53,095 nt of DNA, taken from NCBI RefSeq assembly GCF_018739885.1, contig NZ_JADOES010000038.1, positions 1 through 53,095 of the forward strand, read 5' to 3'. A model generated the notes under the pieces. It was not told the origin of the DNA and did not search any database. It saw only the letters and a program-made list of their open reading frames with translations. Shown here in pieces: positions 1-6,589 of the stretch. Both the position numbers and the translations under genes were made by a program. Source of the stretch: Leptothoe spongobia TAU-MAC 1115 (lineage in GTDB: Bacteria > Cyanobacteriota > Cyanobacteriia > Phormidesmidales > Phormidesmidaceae). Every line of letters starts with the position of its first letter. Position 1 is the stretch's first letter.

Positions 1-1
1 T

Positions 2-103
2 TTATTCTGGACCATGCAACAGAAGCTACCTTTGCCTGATACTATTGATGGACTTTTGTCAATGCGTAACTCCTATAATTGCTCTAAATTTCAGGAATTT
101 TAA
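2..103 (+). CDS. Possible 3' end of a gene entering from the left edge
   Basis: Reading frame 2 is open from the window edge to a TAA at 101-103 and would give a 33-residue C-terminal tail ending in KFQEF. Another frame is also open to a TGA at 114-116, so coding status is undecided. The frame-2 reading has an ordinary amino-acid mix (LPLPDTIDGLLSMRNS) and I prefer it slightly. No function can be suggested. Confidence 0.3.
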   Translation, partial: LFWTMQQKLPLPDTIDGLLSMRNSYNCSKFQEF

Positions 104-164
104 GGATTTGAGATGAAGTTTGAAAGCTAGAAATAGGTGGAAGCTTTCAAAAAAATAGTTGAGT

Positions 165-809
165 ATGATTATTCAGAAAGTTATAAAAGGCATTGGTGGA
201 ATTAGTGATGTGGAAGCTCAGAATATCTTAGATTTGGGGATTCAGTGTAACTGGTGGAGAAGGGTAGGCAGTTTGCCAGCATATGAAATTCCTTTAAGAC
301 TGACAGAGCGCAATCTATTTTGGCATCAGAATAGGTACGAGGATGCGGATCCTAATAGGGCAGGGCGACCATTTCAGGAAGGTACACCATTTATCTCAAC
401 AACTGCTGGCACTATTGAACGTGATACTGCTGCAAGGTCAAATCTTTTAACGCCTGCATGGCTTGAAGCACTTCGCTTCGCAACTGATCACTGGCGGCAT
501 GATGGTTATCTATTTTACTGTTACGTTTTTGTTATTGGTAGACAATCTATTAGACATGGTTTTTTTGCGGAAGAATTAAGGGAGCTTAATATTTATACTG
601 GGTTTTCTCCGTTTCAACCCGAAGGAGAAATAACTGCAAAGATTTATATACCTTCAGCTCAGATTGAAAGGTTTGAGTTCTGGTCGATAGGGGACTTTAT
701 GCAAGACCTTGAAAATGGAATAATGCCTGAAGCTGGTAGAGTCGTCTATAATAGAAACTTCTATCTACCTCCCGAAAATTATCAAAATATTAGAGAAGTA
801 TTGTCTTAG
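165..809 (+). CDS. Putative ADP-ribosyltransferase-fold protein (R-S-E type)
   Basis: A 214-residue protein from ATG 165; a TTG two codons upstream is possible but less likely. I see an ordered set of features that recalls R-S-E ADP-ribosyltransferases of the pierisin/scabin type. There is an Arg in a beta-strand-like segment (LRL, Arg45), a TPFISTTAG segment (Ser78-Thr80) like the STS motif, a YCYVFVIG strand, and a late FQPEGEITAK segment whose Glu153 and Glu155 could be the ARTT-loop ExE. It ends with a KIYIPSAQIERFEFW strand pair, as in those toxins. There is no signal peptide or delivery domain, so it would act inside the producing cell unless delivered by a partner. The next gene starts 14 bp downstream and is probably co-transcribed. 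The fold call rests on motif order only. It is an inference, and the protein could be an unrelated hypothetical. Confidence 0.55.
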   Translation: MIIQKVIKGIGGISDVEAQNILDLGIQCNWWRRVGSLPAYEIPLRLTERNLFWHQNRYEDADPNRAGRPFQEGTPFISTTAGTIERDTAARSNLLTPAWLEALRFATDHWRHDGYLFYCYVFVIGRQSIRHGFFAEELRELNIYTGFSPFQPEGEITAKIYIPSAQIERFEFWSIGDFMQDLENGIMPEAGRVVYNRNFYLPPENYQNIREVLS

Positions 810-823
810 AGAAGTAACGCAAG

Positions 824-1738
824 ATGAAAAGGATTCCTGCATGGATTAGAGATCTGGGAATAGACTCTGAAATATTAGATGCAGAAGTTCAGATCTGCAA
901 AAACCTGGGTTTTGTTTATAAGAATAAGGTTGCATCCAAAGATATCATCCTGCAAGAAGATGCAAAGAAGCAAGCTAGTACTATTGCAGCTAGTAATTTT
1001 CGTCGTGCGGCTGCACACAGTCTCTTAATTGGCAATCATTCAACTTTTAGAAAGTATTTCTATTGTGCAGCAGAAAGCTACGCAAGGTCTAAGATGCTCT
1101 ATGCTTTCATGATGTCAGCTTTTGATATGGAAGTTTCTGCTTTCCTGACAGATATAGACTATGGGCAGAACTTAACTAACTTAGATGATACCTCGTATCA
1201 AGTCCCCCCACAAGCTGTTTATCCGCTATTGTTCTATTCCTATTCTTACCAGAAAGAAAAAAAGTATTCTTACCAGAAAAAAAAAACAGGCTTGTCATCT
1301 CGATCATGGGATCTTATACGAGAGAATCTTGAAACTTATCGTTCTTATCCTATTGGAGTACTAGGTATACAGATAGGAAGCTATCTAGATTTAGCAGATG
1401 CCTTAAGGACACAAATGAAAAATAACTACTCAAAGGAAAATTCCATTAAAGAGTGTTTACTTCCATTCTTAGAAAGCTATAATCGAGCTGTTAAACAGAC
1501 TATGAAGAATAGGTATCATTGGAAAAGATTGGCTGTTCCATTTCATCCGGCAGAGCCTGATATTTTTAGTGTTCTCCTAATAGTAAGTGAAGCTCTTGTT
1601 GTCAACAGTTCTTATTCGGAGAAACAGAAGAAACGGAATACGATTTTTAGTTTAATAGAAAGTCTTCCATTAGCAAGTGAGAGTCACCTAATCCTTGCTA
1701 GGGTTTTAGAACAATGTTTTAGAGACTTCAGGTTTTGA
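824..1738 (+). CDS. Hypothetical helical protein, partner of the upstream ART-like gene
   Basis: A 304-residue protein I do not recognise. It is predicted mostly helical and soluble, rich in Ser, Tyr and Lys, with long amphipathic stretches around residues 50-110 and 180-300. A short internal duplication (YSYQKEK then YSYQKKK, near residues 140-152) coincides with an A-rich tract in the DNA. The gene follows the ART-like gene by 14 bp in the same direction, which suggests one transcript. In toxin-immunity loci the immunity gene sits in this position, so an immunity or accessory role is a reasonable guess. Nothing in the sequence itself shows this. Base composition is AT-rich compared with the photosystem genes to the right, which fits an acquired segment. 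Confidence 0.6.
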   Translation: MKRIPAWIRDLGIDSEILDAEVQICKNLGFVYKNKVASKDIILQEDAKKQASTIAASNFRRAAAHSLLIGNHSTFRKYFYCAAESYARSKMLYAFMMSAFDMEVSAFLTDIDYGQNLTNLDDTSYQVPPQAVYPLLFYSYSYQKEKKYSYQKKKTGLSSRSWDLIRENLETYRSYPIGVLGIQIGSYLDLADALRTQMKNNYSKENSIKECLLPFLESYNRAVKQTMKNRYHWKRLAVPFHPAEPDIFSVLLIVSEALVVNSSYSEKQKKRNTIFSLIESLPLASESHLILARVLEQCFRDFRF

Positions 1739-1927
1739 TAATCCCTTCATATTTAGGAATATATATCAGAGAAGGCTGAGATCTAATTTCTTAAACTTCT
1801 ACTTTTTAGCAGTCATCTGACTTTTCAATATATAACTCTCCATTAACTCAATAATCCGTAATGTTTTTGGCTTATACCCTAAATCCTTTTCATTTCAAAC
1901 ATCTGTTCTGCTTCCTGAATTTTTGGT

Positions 1928-2626
1928 ATGGCTATCTTACGTAACGTAATTCTAGTCGGGGCAACCACCTTATCATCTAGTAGTACAAACAAGTTTATAG
2001 GTTTGCCTGAGAGTATTGCAGTCGAACTTATAAAACTGTTGCCAAGTCTCTTGTGGTACATTTTTGTAGTAATTCTCTGTATATTGTTTTACAGACAAAT
2101 CAAGCATGACCTTATTCCTAAGTTGAGTGGGTTTAAAGTACTTGGAGTTGAAGCTACCTTTACCAGGGCAAAACTTGATAGAGCCATTGAGAAGCAGCAA
2201 GCTCATGTTAGTGAGAACGATCGTTCCCAAGTTATTCGACGGGCAGCTTGGTCTGCAAGAGCCCTAGCAGGAATGCATGTGCTGTGGGTAGATGATTATC
2301 CAGATAACAATGTTAATGAAGTTCGATTGCTCAAAGATGTTGGTATAACCATAGAGCAAGTCAAAACAACAAACCAAGCTCTTTATATCCTCAGCAGGAA
2401 AAAAATTGATGCTGTAATATCTGATATTCAACGAGGCTCAGATCAAGATGCTGGCTTAAAGTTTTTAAATGAGATGTATCAAAGAAATCTATACCGCTGG
2501 ACTATTCTTTACACTGGAACAGTTGAAAGAGATCGAGGTACGCCAGCTTATGCTTTTGGTATTACTGATCGTCCAGATCATCTACTACACTATTTGATCG
2601 ATATTGCAGAACGACAGCGACTGTAG
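1928..2626 (+). CDS. Membrane-anchored degenerate response-regulator receiver protein
   Basis: A 232-residue protein. Residues 38-57 (LLWYIFVVILCILFYRQI region) form one transmembrane helix. Residues 80-110 are a charged helical linker, and residues 116-230 resemble a CheY-like receiver. The acidic pair is present (VLWVDDYPDNN, Asp122/Asp123), as are the phospho-acceptor Asp (VISDIQRG, Asp166) and the Thr on beta4 (LYTGTVE, Thr196/198). The conserved beta5 Lys before Pro is replaced: the segment reads GITDRPDHLL, with Arg215. There is no DNA-binding or kinase domain. It lies 189 bp after the helical protein in the same direction and may belong to the same unit. The receiver call is fairly safe, while its role as a membrane-tethered sensor or switch is inferred. 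Confidence 0.65.
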   Translation: MAILRNVILVGATTLSSSSTNKFIGLPESIAVELIKLLPSLLWYIFVVILCILFYRQIKHDLIPKLSGFKVLGVEATFTRAKLDRAIEKQQAHVSENDRSQVIRRAAWSARALAGMHVLWVDDYPDNNVNEVRLLKDVGITIEQVKTTNQALYILSRKKIDAVISDIQRGSDQDAGLKFLNEMYQRNLYRWTILYTGTVERDRGTPAYAFGITDRPDHLLHYLIDIAERQRL

Positions 2627-2649
2627 AAAAGTAACGCATCAATCAAAGC

Positions 2650-2883
2650 TTACTCCACCGGACCCAACTCATTAGGCAACTCCTCAATTGACCATTGCAA
2701 CACCCGACATAACGCCTTCACCTGCGGCAACGTTAACTTCGCCTCCTTATACCGCCCCGTCTCCCAATTACTAACCGTCTGCATCGACACATTTACCCCA
2801 ATCGCAATATCCCGCTGCTTTAGCCCCAGCTCCTCACGCCGACGTTTCAAAGCAGATTCTTTAGAAGGGGATGGCTCAGTCAT
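2650..2883 (-). CDS. Xre-family helix-turn-helix regulator (downstream member of a tandem pair)
   Basis: A 77-residue protein from the ATG at 2883 (MTEPSPSKE); a longer reading to 2958 would overlap the neighbouring gene and begins with a Trp-rich non-protein-like stretch, so I reject it. Residues 12-68 are a Cro/C1-type HTH: RRREELGLKQRDIAIGVN followed by VSMQTVSNWETGR, then the LTLPQVKALCRVL helix. It is a stand-alone DNA-binding protein with no effector domain. It starts 10 bp after the stop of the second Xre gene, so the two are almost certainly one operon. Homologous tandem Xre pairs often act as autoregulators or antitoxin-like repressors, and the target here is unknown. Confidence 0.75.
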   Translation of the reverse strand: MTEPSPSKESALKRRREELGLKQRDIAIGVNVSMQTVSNWETGRYKEAKLTLPQVKALCRVLQWSIEELPNELGPVE

Positions 2884-2893
2884 CACATTCCAT

Positions 2894-3124
2894 TTATGAA
2901 CCAGACTCTTTGGTCGCAGCCACCACCAGCTCATCCAACGTACAGCCCAAAATCTCAAGCAACTGCCGCACTTGTGCCACCGTCATCTTTGGCGAATTTG
3001 CACTCTTCTCCCACACATAAATTGTCTTTTCCGTAACCCCCAGCGCATTAGCCACCTCACGGCGCGTTAAACCCGCCCGCGTGCGTAAATCCATCAAAGT
3101 ATTTTGCTGATCTTGACTCGCCAT
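2894..3124 (-). CDS. Xre-family helix-turn-helix regulator (upstream member of a tandem pair)
   Basis: A 76-residue protein from ATG 3124 (MASQDQQN); a GTG at 3145 would add seven residues but lies inside the repeated palindrome that looks like an operator. The HTH covers residues 11-65: DLRTRAGLTRREVANALG, then VTEKTIYVWEKSAN, then an AQVRQLLEILGCTLDEL helix. It shares design and length with the gene 10 bp downstream but the two are clearly diverged, so the duplication is old or the pair was acquired together. The promoter region faces the decayed gene at 3286-3693. Auto-repression through the GTATAC sites just upstream is likely but inferred. Confidence 0.75.
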   Translation of the reverse strand: MASQDQQNTLMDLRTRAGLTRREVANALGVTEKTIYVWEKSANSPKMTVAQVRQLLEILGCTLDELVVAATKESGS

Positions 3125-3136
3125 ACTATACTGATT

Positions 3137-3171
3137 GGTATACACCGTCTAGCATAGATAGAACGGTATAC
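3137..3171 (-). promoter_or_regulatory. Candidate operator of the tandem Xre genes
   Basis: Two copies of GGTATAC lie at 3137-3143 and 3165-3171, directly repeated 28 bp apart, immediately upstream of the first Xre start codon. The core GTATAC is a perfect palindrome, as expected for a dimeric HTH repressor. The longer string GTATACACCGT at 3138-3148 recurs once more at 6272-6282. No clear promoter hexamers can be assigned. Confidence 0.4.
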
Positions 3172-3285
3172 TTGACTGAGTTGCATCGCAGCATAACCTA
3201 CGACACAGCTCAATTTCATAGTTTCCCATTTGCAATGCCATTTGTGCCTTGCGCACAGCTTTTTGTGTCAAAAATTCTAATCCCC

Positions 3286-3693
3286 ATGCAAGAATTCATT
3301 CCCGAAACCTACACTCCACCACCTACTAACGCTCCAGCCCCCCAACCCACCCGTGAACCTGTACTCATCACCATCATCGGCTCCACCCCTGGCCTAAGCA
3401 TTATCATCCAAATCCTCCATCGCCTCGGCTTTGCCGAAGCCGGAGCCTGGAGCAAACCCCAGATCGATCCCAAAAGCGGCAAACCCATGCGCGTCCTCAA
3501 AAAATGGATCCGCCTCTAGCTCCTCGGTTTCTATCAAATCCAGCACTCCATCGACCTCTACACCCACATCCTCGCCACCATCGCCGACCTCACCGAAACC
3601 CTCAAAGACATGAATACTCTCACGCCTGAGATCCACACCGATTCAGGCTTCGCAGAACTCATCAGCGCGATCCAAAAACGTCTCGAAAGCTAG
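3286..3693 (+). pseudogene. Small conserved hypothetical gene interrupted by an in-frame TAG
   Basis: From ATG 3286 (MQEFIPETYTPPP) the frame runs 77 codons to a TAG at 3517-3519. It then continues in the same frame with protein-like sequence (LLGFYQIQHSIDLYTHILAT, then DLTETLKDMNT, ending AIQKRLES) to a TAG at 3691-3693. The first half has a Pro/Thr-rich head, a PVLITIIGST strand, a GLSIIIQILHRLGFAEA helix and a GKPMRVLKKWI end. Codon use in the third position is strongly C-biased on both sides of the stop, which argues that one gene was split by a nonsense mutation. No function is known to me. Alternatives are a recoded stop or a truncated but still working 77-residue product. Confidence 0.55.
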
Positions 3694-3713
3694 CTGCGCA
3701 ATACCTCTCGCTT

Positions 3714-3780
3714 AGATCCCCGGTTTCTACAAGGGATCCCATATCGCAACAGCCCAGGACTTTCTAGAAACCGGGGATCT
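3714..3780. repeat. Perfect 16-bp inverted repeat around a 35-bp centre
   Basis: The left arm AGATCCCCGGTTTCTA at 3714-3729 is exactly complementary to the right arm at 3765-3780. The core AAACCGGGG resembles dispersed palindromes common between cyanobacterial genes. It sits 20 bp after the split gene and could be a mobile hairpin or a transcription stop, although no T-run follows it on either strand. Confidence 0.6.
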
Positions 3781-3806
3781 TGCAATAACCCCCGGCGACG
3801 GCGCAG

Positions 3807-3953
3807 CTAGTCCAGCATCAAACGCTGCAACTCCGGATCCACACCTCCCGCCGCCTCAACAAAATCTCGATAAGCCTCCACTGAGCCAATCTGCCCCAGC
3901 ACACTATCCAACTTCGGCAATGTCCCCTGCCTCAGTCCCACATAATCCAAATG
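3807..3953 (-). pseudogene. Decayed 3' fragment of an unidentified gene
   Basis: The minus strand encodes 48 ordinary-looking residues (VGLRQGTLPKLDSVLGQIG, then VEAYRDFVEAAGGVD, ending LQRLMLD and TAG at 3807-3809). An in-frame stop lies just upstream of position 3953 and there is no start codon with a plausible ribosome site. Only a C-terminal piece is left. The rest of the gap to 4127 contains nothing I can read. The parent family is not recognised. Confidence 0.4.
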
Positions 3954-4127
3954 GCTCTATATGGGTTTCTGGGAGGTCTTAATCAAGAAACGCTTGAAAT
4001 TCTTACTATGCAAAGTTTTTAGCCTAGGAGGTGTAGAATTGCTGACGCATGGTTTGGGTAAGGCTTACAGTCCATTGGGTTAGTCCACCTTCCTGAAATA
4101 GCTATTGAGCCATCCAAATAACTCCAC

Positions 4128-4628
4128 CTAAGAAAGATTAAAGACCAAAATCTGACCTCGCCGCTGCCAATCACCCTGATCTTCAGGCAGTGCTCTCATA
4201 GCCTCCGCTTCTGACTCCAGGACGAACTGGAGTTCCCCAGGCATTACCTTACAATCAACAAACTTAAACGAACGATCAATCCCAGCCGCTTGCTCCGCCG
4301 CAAAATCGCTCAGCATTTGAGCGCCTTTCACCTTCCCCCGGTGTTGTAAAATCGCTCGTTCCCACGTAGCCGTATAACGGGGACGATTCTCGCTATCCGC
4401 TCCTAAACAAGTTGTCTGAAAGAATCTAGGTTGTTCAACATTGCCGTAGTTGAAACCCAGGAATACAGTCACTACCGTAAATTTGCCCACCGTATCTTGC
4501 GCGACCAGCAAATTAGCCCCATCATTCATGAAAGCTCGCCAGGTTGACTCATCCTCACAGACTAATGGCTGCTGGTTGTTCAGAGTGTAATGACGTGAAT
4601 CTCTGGGAATGTCCGGCAGTTCCATCAT
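4128..4628 (-). CDS. Conserved hypothetical protein
   Basis: A 166-residue soluble protein with alpha/beta character and no signal or membrane segment. A run of strands occurs near residues 40-75 (NLLVAQDTVGKFTVVTVFLGF), followed by a RPRYTATWERAILQHRGKV segment and an acidic C-terminal part. The TATWERAILQH segment resembles small proteins in which a displayed value is followed by a 'YATWDEA' helix, but I cannot name a family. Start is at one of two adjacent ATGs (4628 or 4625). It stands alone, divergent from the small gene at 4712. Confidence 0.55.
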   Translation of the reverse strand: MMELPDIPRDSRHYTLNNQQPLVCEDESTWRAFMNDGANLLVAQDTVGKFTVVTVFLGFNYGNVEQPRFFQTTCLGADSENRPRYTATWERAILQHRGKVKGAQMLSDFAAEQAAGIDRSFKFVDCKVMPGELQFVLESEAEAMRALPEDQGDWQRRGQILVFNLS

Positions 4629-4711
4629 TCTAATAGCGACTTGTTATCGTTTAATTATGATACAAATAATGCTAGGAAATTTGTGAACCTTGCTGGATTC
4701 AGGGAGATTAA

Positions 4712-4912
4712 ATGACGGAACTTGAGCAAGCCATAGAAATTGCAGTTGGACTTCACGGAACCATTACTCGAAATGACTCCGGTTTTATTGCTTGTTTCTC
4801 TGATGTGTTGACGGCTGAGTCTTATATTGTCTTAGTAGAGGACTTTGACTCCTTAACTGCCGATCGTCAAGACAGATGTGTAGTTGTCATCAAAGTGTCT
4901 AGCTTGATGTAG
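4712..4912 (+). CDS. Small hypothetical protein
   Basis: A 66-residue protein preceded by a good ribosome site (AGGGAGATTAA before ATG 4712). It has an amphipathic helix at residues 2-14 (ELEQAIEIAVGLHG), then strands (SYIVLVEDFD and RCVVVIKV). No motif identifies it. The ribosome site and ordinary composition support expression. Confidence 0.5.
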   Translation: MTELEQAIEIAVGLHGTITRNDSGFIACFSDVLTAESYIVLVEDFDSLTADRQDRCVVVIKVSSLM

Positions 4913-5045
4913 CTTTAGCCATCGTTCTCTTATACTTTAGCTTGAGTACAAATCATTGAAGCAAAGCACATTCGACTATTGACTTAAGCAAAGAGCTAAT
5001 CGAGGAATAAAGCATAGAATAGTTCTATAAATATGGTCGATACCC

Positions 5046-5459
5046 ATGTCCTACGACCAATTCAAAACCATCAGCAGTGTCAAAAAAGCCTTTGACCTGA
5101 CCGTCGTAGAAGGCAAACGATTTTTACCAGAACTAGAAGGCATGGCACCATCAGACATCCTGACTGGATACCTCCAAGAAAGCCTGCCCATCGTCGCCAC
5201 ATCAGGCAGCGAAAAAGCTCGATCCGAAGGCATCATTTACCCTGTCTTACTAGAAGTACGCCGTTACCTCGATCGCCATATTAGCCTTTTCTCGGGCGAA
5301 GAATTTAACGTTGATGAAGCAGCAGGTTTAAGCGGACGCTGTGATTTTCTCATCACCCGCTCCCCCGAAATACTCGAGATCGAAGCCCCCGCCATCGTCG
5401 TAGTAGAAGCTAAGAAACAAGAATATCCCTTACTCCTGCAAAAATCGTGCTCTACCTGA
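5046..5459 (+). pseudogene. Truncated PD-(D/E)XK-type nuclease-like gene
   Basis: The 137 residues match the first two thirds of a widespread cyanobacterial nuclease-like family as I remember it. They include FKTISSVKKAFDLTVVEG, TSGSEKARSEGIIYPVLLEV, then GRCDFLITRSP and APAIVVVEAKK. CDF plus VVVEAKK are the D and ExK of a PD-(D/E)XK fold. The family normally continues with a GLGQC-containing helix for some 60-70 more residues. Here the sequence changes after VEAKKQE (about 5425) into a short unrelated tail ending SCST. The breakpoint coincides with the end of the oppositely oriented small-protein locus, so that locus or a rearrangement probably removed the 3' part. Family assignment is from memory of the motif pattern. 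Confidence 0.6.
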
Positions 5460-5795
5460 CATGCCTGTCTCAAACAGATCCTGGATAGCATGACTAAAAG
5501 AGTGCCAGCCTTTAGAAATAGTCTGTAAAGACACATTCAAGGCTCGGTTGACCGAATCAACCTCGGAGCTATCCATAGTTAAGTTAGCCACAGTCTGCAC
5601 ACCATTCGTCATTGCCACTGGTCCAGCCTCTGACAGCTGGTTTTTAAGACCGGCTACTTCAGAATGGGAATTCCCATGACATACCGCTGTTCTCTCTATA
5701 ACAACAGGCTCGATATAGATCGGAATCTTCAAAACAATTGGAATAACAATTTCGCATCCATGAGGATAGCGTTCAAAATCGTGAGAAATATCCAT
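5430..5795 (-). CDS. Third, extended member of the small Cys-core protein family
   Basis: From ATG 5795 (MDISHDFERYPHGCE) the protein has 121 residues; a TTG at 5852 would start inside a hairpin. Residues 9-40 repeat the core of the two smaller upstream genes: Cys-Glu, then IPIVLKIPIYIEPVVIER, then a final Cys. The second Cys of the CxxC seen in the others is Val here. Unlike them it continues with about 80 further residues (EVAGLKNQLSEAGPVAMTN and onward) of mixed helical character. Its 3' end overlaps the truncated nuclease gene by 30 bp on the opposite strand. The extension could be native or created by a rearrangement that joined the core to foreign sequence. Confidence 0.5.
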   Translation of the reverse strand: MDISHDFERYPHGCEIVIPIVLKIPIYIEPVVIERTAVCHGNSHSEVAGLKNQLSEAGPVAMTNGVQTVANLTMDSSEVDSVNRALNVSLQTISKGWHSFSHAIQDLFETGMSGRARFLQE

Positions 5796-5820
5796 AACCT
5801 TGCCCACATAACGATAGCGC

Positions 5821-5856
5821 CCTATTGTCTGGCAGGGGCTCCTACCAGACAATAGG
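5821..5856. other. Stem-loop between two small Cys-core genes
   Basis: CCTATTGTCTGG at 5821-5832 pairs perfectly with 5845-5856, and three more pairs (AGG/CCT) follow after one mismatch, leaving a GGCT loop. It lies directly after the stop of the 52-residue gene. There is no T-run on the minus strand, so it may be an intercistronic processing or attenuation structure rather than a terminator. Confidence 0.5.
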
Positions 5857-5869
5857 GGAAAAGAGAACC

Positions 5870-6028
5870 TTAGTGATATCCTTTGTCAATACACTGCGGC
5901 TTTTTCTCGATTACAACAGGAACAACATAAACAGGCACCTTTAATTTGATCGGTGCACACACCTCACAAGCCCGCTTATAGTACTCGTCATACAGGGCAG
6001 ATTCGAGTTTGACAGATTCAGTAGCCAT
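5870..6028 (-). CDS. Small Cys-core protein, 52 residues
   Basis: ATG 6028 to TAA 5870. The protein begins MATESVKLESALYDEYYK, followed by RACEVCAPIKLKVPVYVV, and ends PVVIEKKPQCIDKGYH. It has a CxxC pair (Cys21, Cys24) and a third Cys near the C-terminus (Cys46). Between them is a Pro-, Val- and Ile-rich stretch with alternating hydrophobic residues that suggests a beta-hairpin. Its closest relative in the window is the 57-residue gene 345 bp upstream on the same strand, to which it aligns over the whole core. There is no signal peptide or membrane helix. The function is unknown to me. Conservation of the C-terminal core argues for a structured metal-binding or disulfide protein more than for a peptide precursor with a variable core. 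Confidence 0.6.
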   Translation of the reverse strand: MATESVKLESALYDEYYKRACEVCAPIKLKVPVYVVPVVIEKKPQCIDKGYH

Positions 6029-6373
6029 GTTTATCACCTACATTCAAAAAAGTTTGTAATTTGCTAGGAACTGGAAAATAGCTCAAGGCATTAAGCAGTC
6101 ATTAAGCGATCGCACATAAATAAAATCCCACTCTGCGAGAAGAGCCAAGCTCTACATCCCCCAACCCTTTAAAGGGAATAGCCTCAAAGTCCTTCTCCCC
6201 TAGGGAGAAGGATTTAGGATGAGGGCAAATGCAGTCTCTGGAATCACTTTCTAGCCTAGATTACTAGATGTGTATACACCGTAGCCTTGGTAAGGAGAAC
6301 CAGATATCGCCAAGCATTTCAAACGGCAGAGATCATTTATTTGCACATCCCTTAACCCTTACTCAGGGTCTAC
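6029..6373. other. Gap between small Cys-core genes, with a repeat and a shared operator-like string
   Basis: No gene is visible. The stretch contains a HIP1 octamer near 6107, a hairpin repeat at 6187-6215 (listed separately), and at 6272-6282 the string GTATACACCGT found also upstream of the tandem Xre genes at 3138-3148. On the minus strand this copy lies upstream of the 52-residue gene, where an operator would be expected. Confidence 0.4.
6187..6215. repeat. Short interspersed hairpin repeat
   Basis: TCCTTCTCCC at 6190-6199 pairs perfectly with GGGAGAAGGA at 6203-6212 around CTA, and the stem extends by a G-U and two A-T pairs. The surrounding text (CCCCCAACCC, CCTTCTCCCCTAGGG) is typical of short repeats scattered in cyanobacterial intergenic DNA. 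Confidence 0.55.
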
Positions 6374-6547
6374 TTAATACTTTTTCTCTAAACATTTAGC
6401 TTCCTTTTCAATCACAATGGGTTCGATATAGATAGGCGTCTTCAGAACAATGGGAACACAGACCTCACAGGCATGGTTGTAATACTTGTCGTAATACGCA
6501 TAATCCTTTACGACGCCATTAGTTGTAGTGCCAGTTGCAACAGTCAT
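6374..6547 (-). CDS. Small Cys-core protein, 57 residues
   Basis: ATG 6547 to TAA 6374. The N-terminus (MTVATGTTTNGVVKDYAY) is low in charge, and the core reads YYNHACEVCVPIVLKTPIY, followed by IEPIVIEKEAKCLEKKY. Cys27, Cys30 and Cys52 match the three Cys of the 52-residue paralogue. The motif CEVCxPIxLKxPxY is shared almost letter for letter while the N-termini differ. It is the first of three same-strand family members (6547, 6028, 5795), so local duplication made the cluster. The 5' untranslated region carries an 11-bp GC-rich hairpin. No function is known. Confidence 0.6.
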   Translation of the reverse strand: MTVATGTTTNGVVKDYAYYDKYYNHACEVCVPIVLKTPIYIEPIVIEKEAKCLEKKY

Positions 6548-6589
6548 AACAAGACCTCAGATAAGTTGATATCTAAATCCTAGGCACCA

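Noticed and set aside
2650..3124. The Xre pair as antitoxins of the ART-like gene
   Set aside because: They lie more than 1.8 kb away, on the opposite strand and in their own operon. Regulation is possible but a classical toxin-antitoxin pair is not supported.
1..6100. Absence of HIP1 octamers from the first 6.1 kb as proof of foreign origin
   Set aside because: I find no GCGATCGC there, against about 18 in the rest of the window, but a similar gap of about 6 kb occurs between 42.9 and 48.8 kb in ordinary genes, so the signal is weak.
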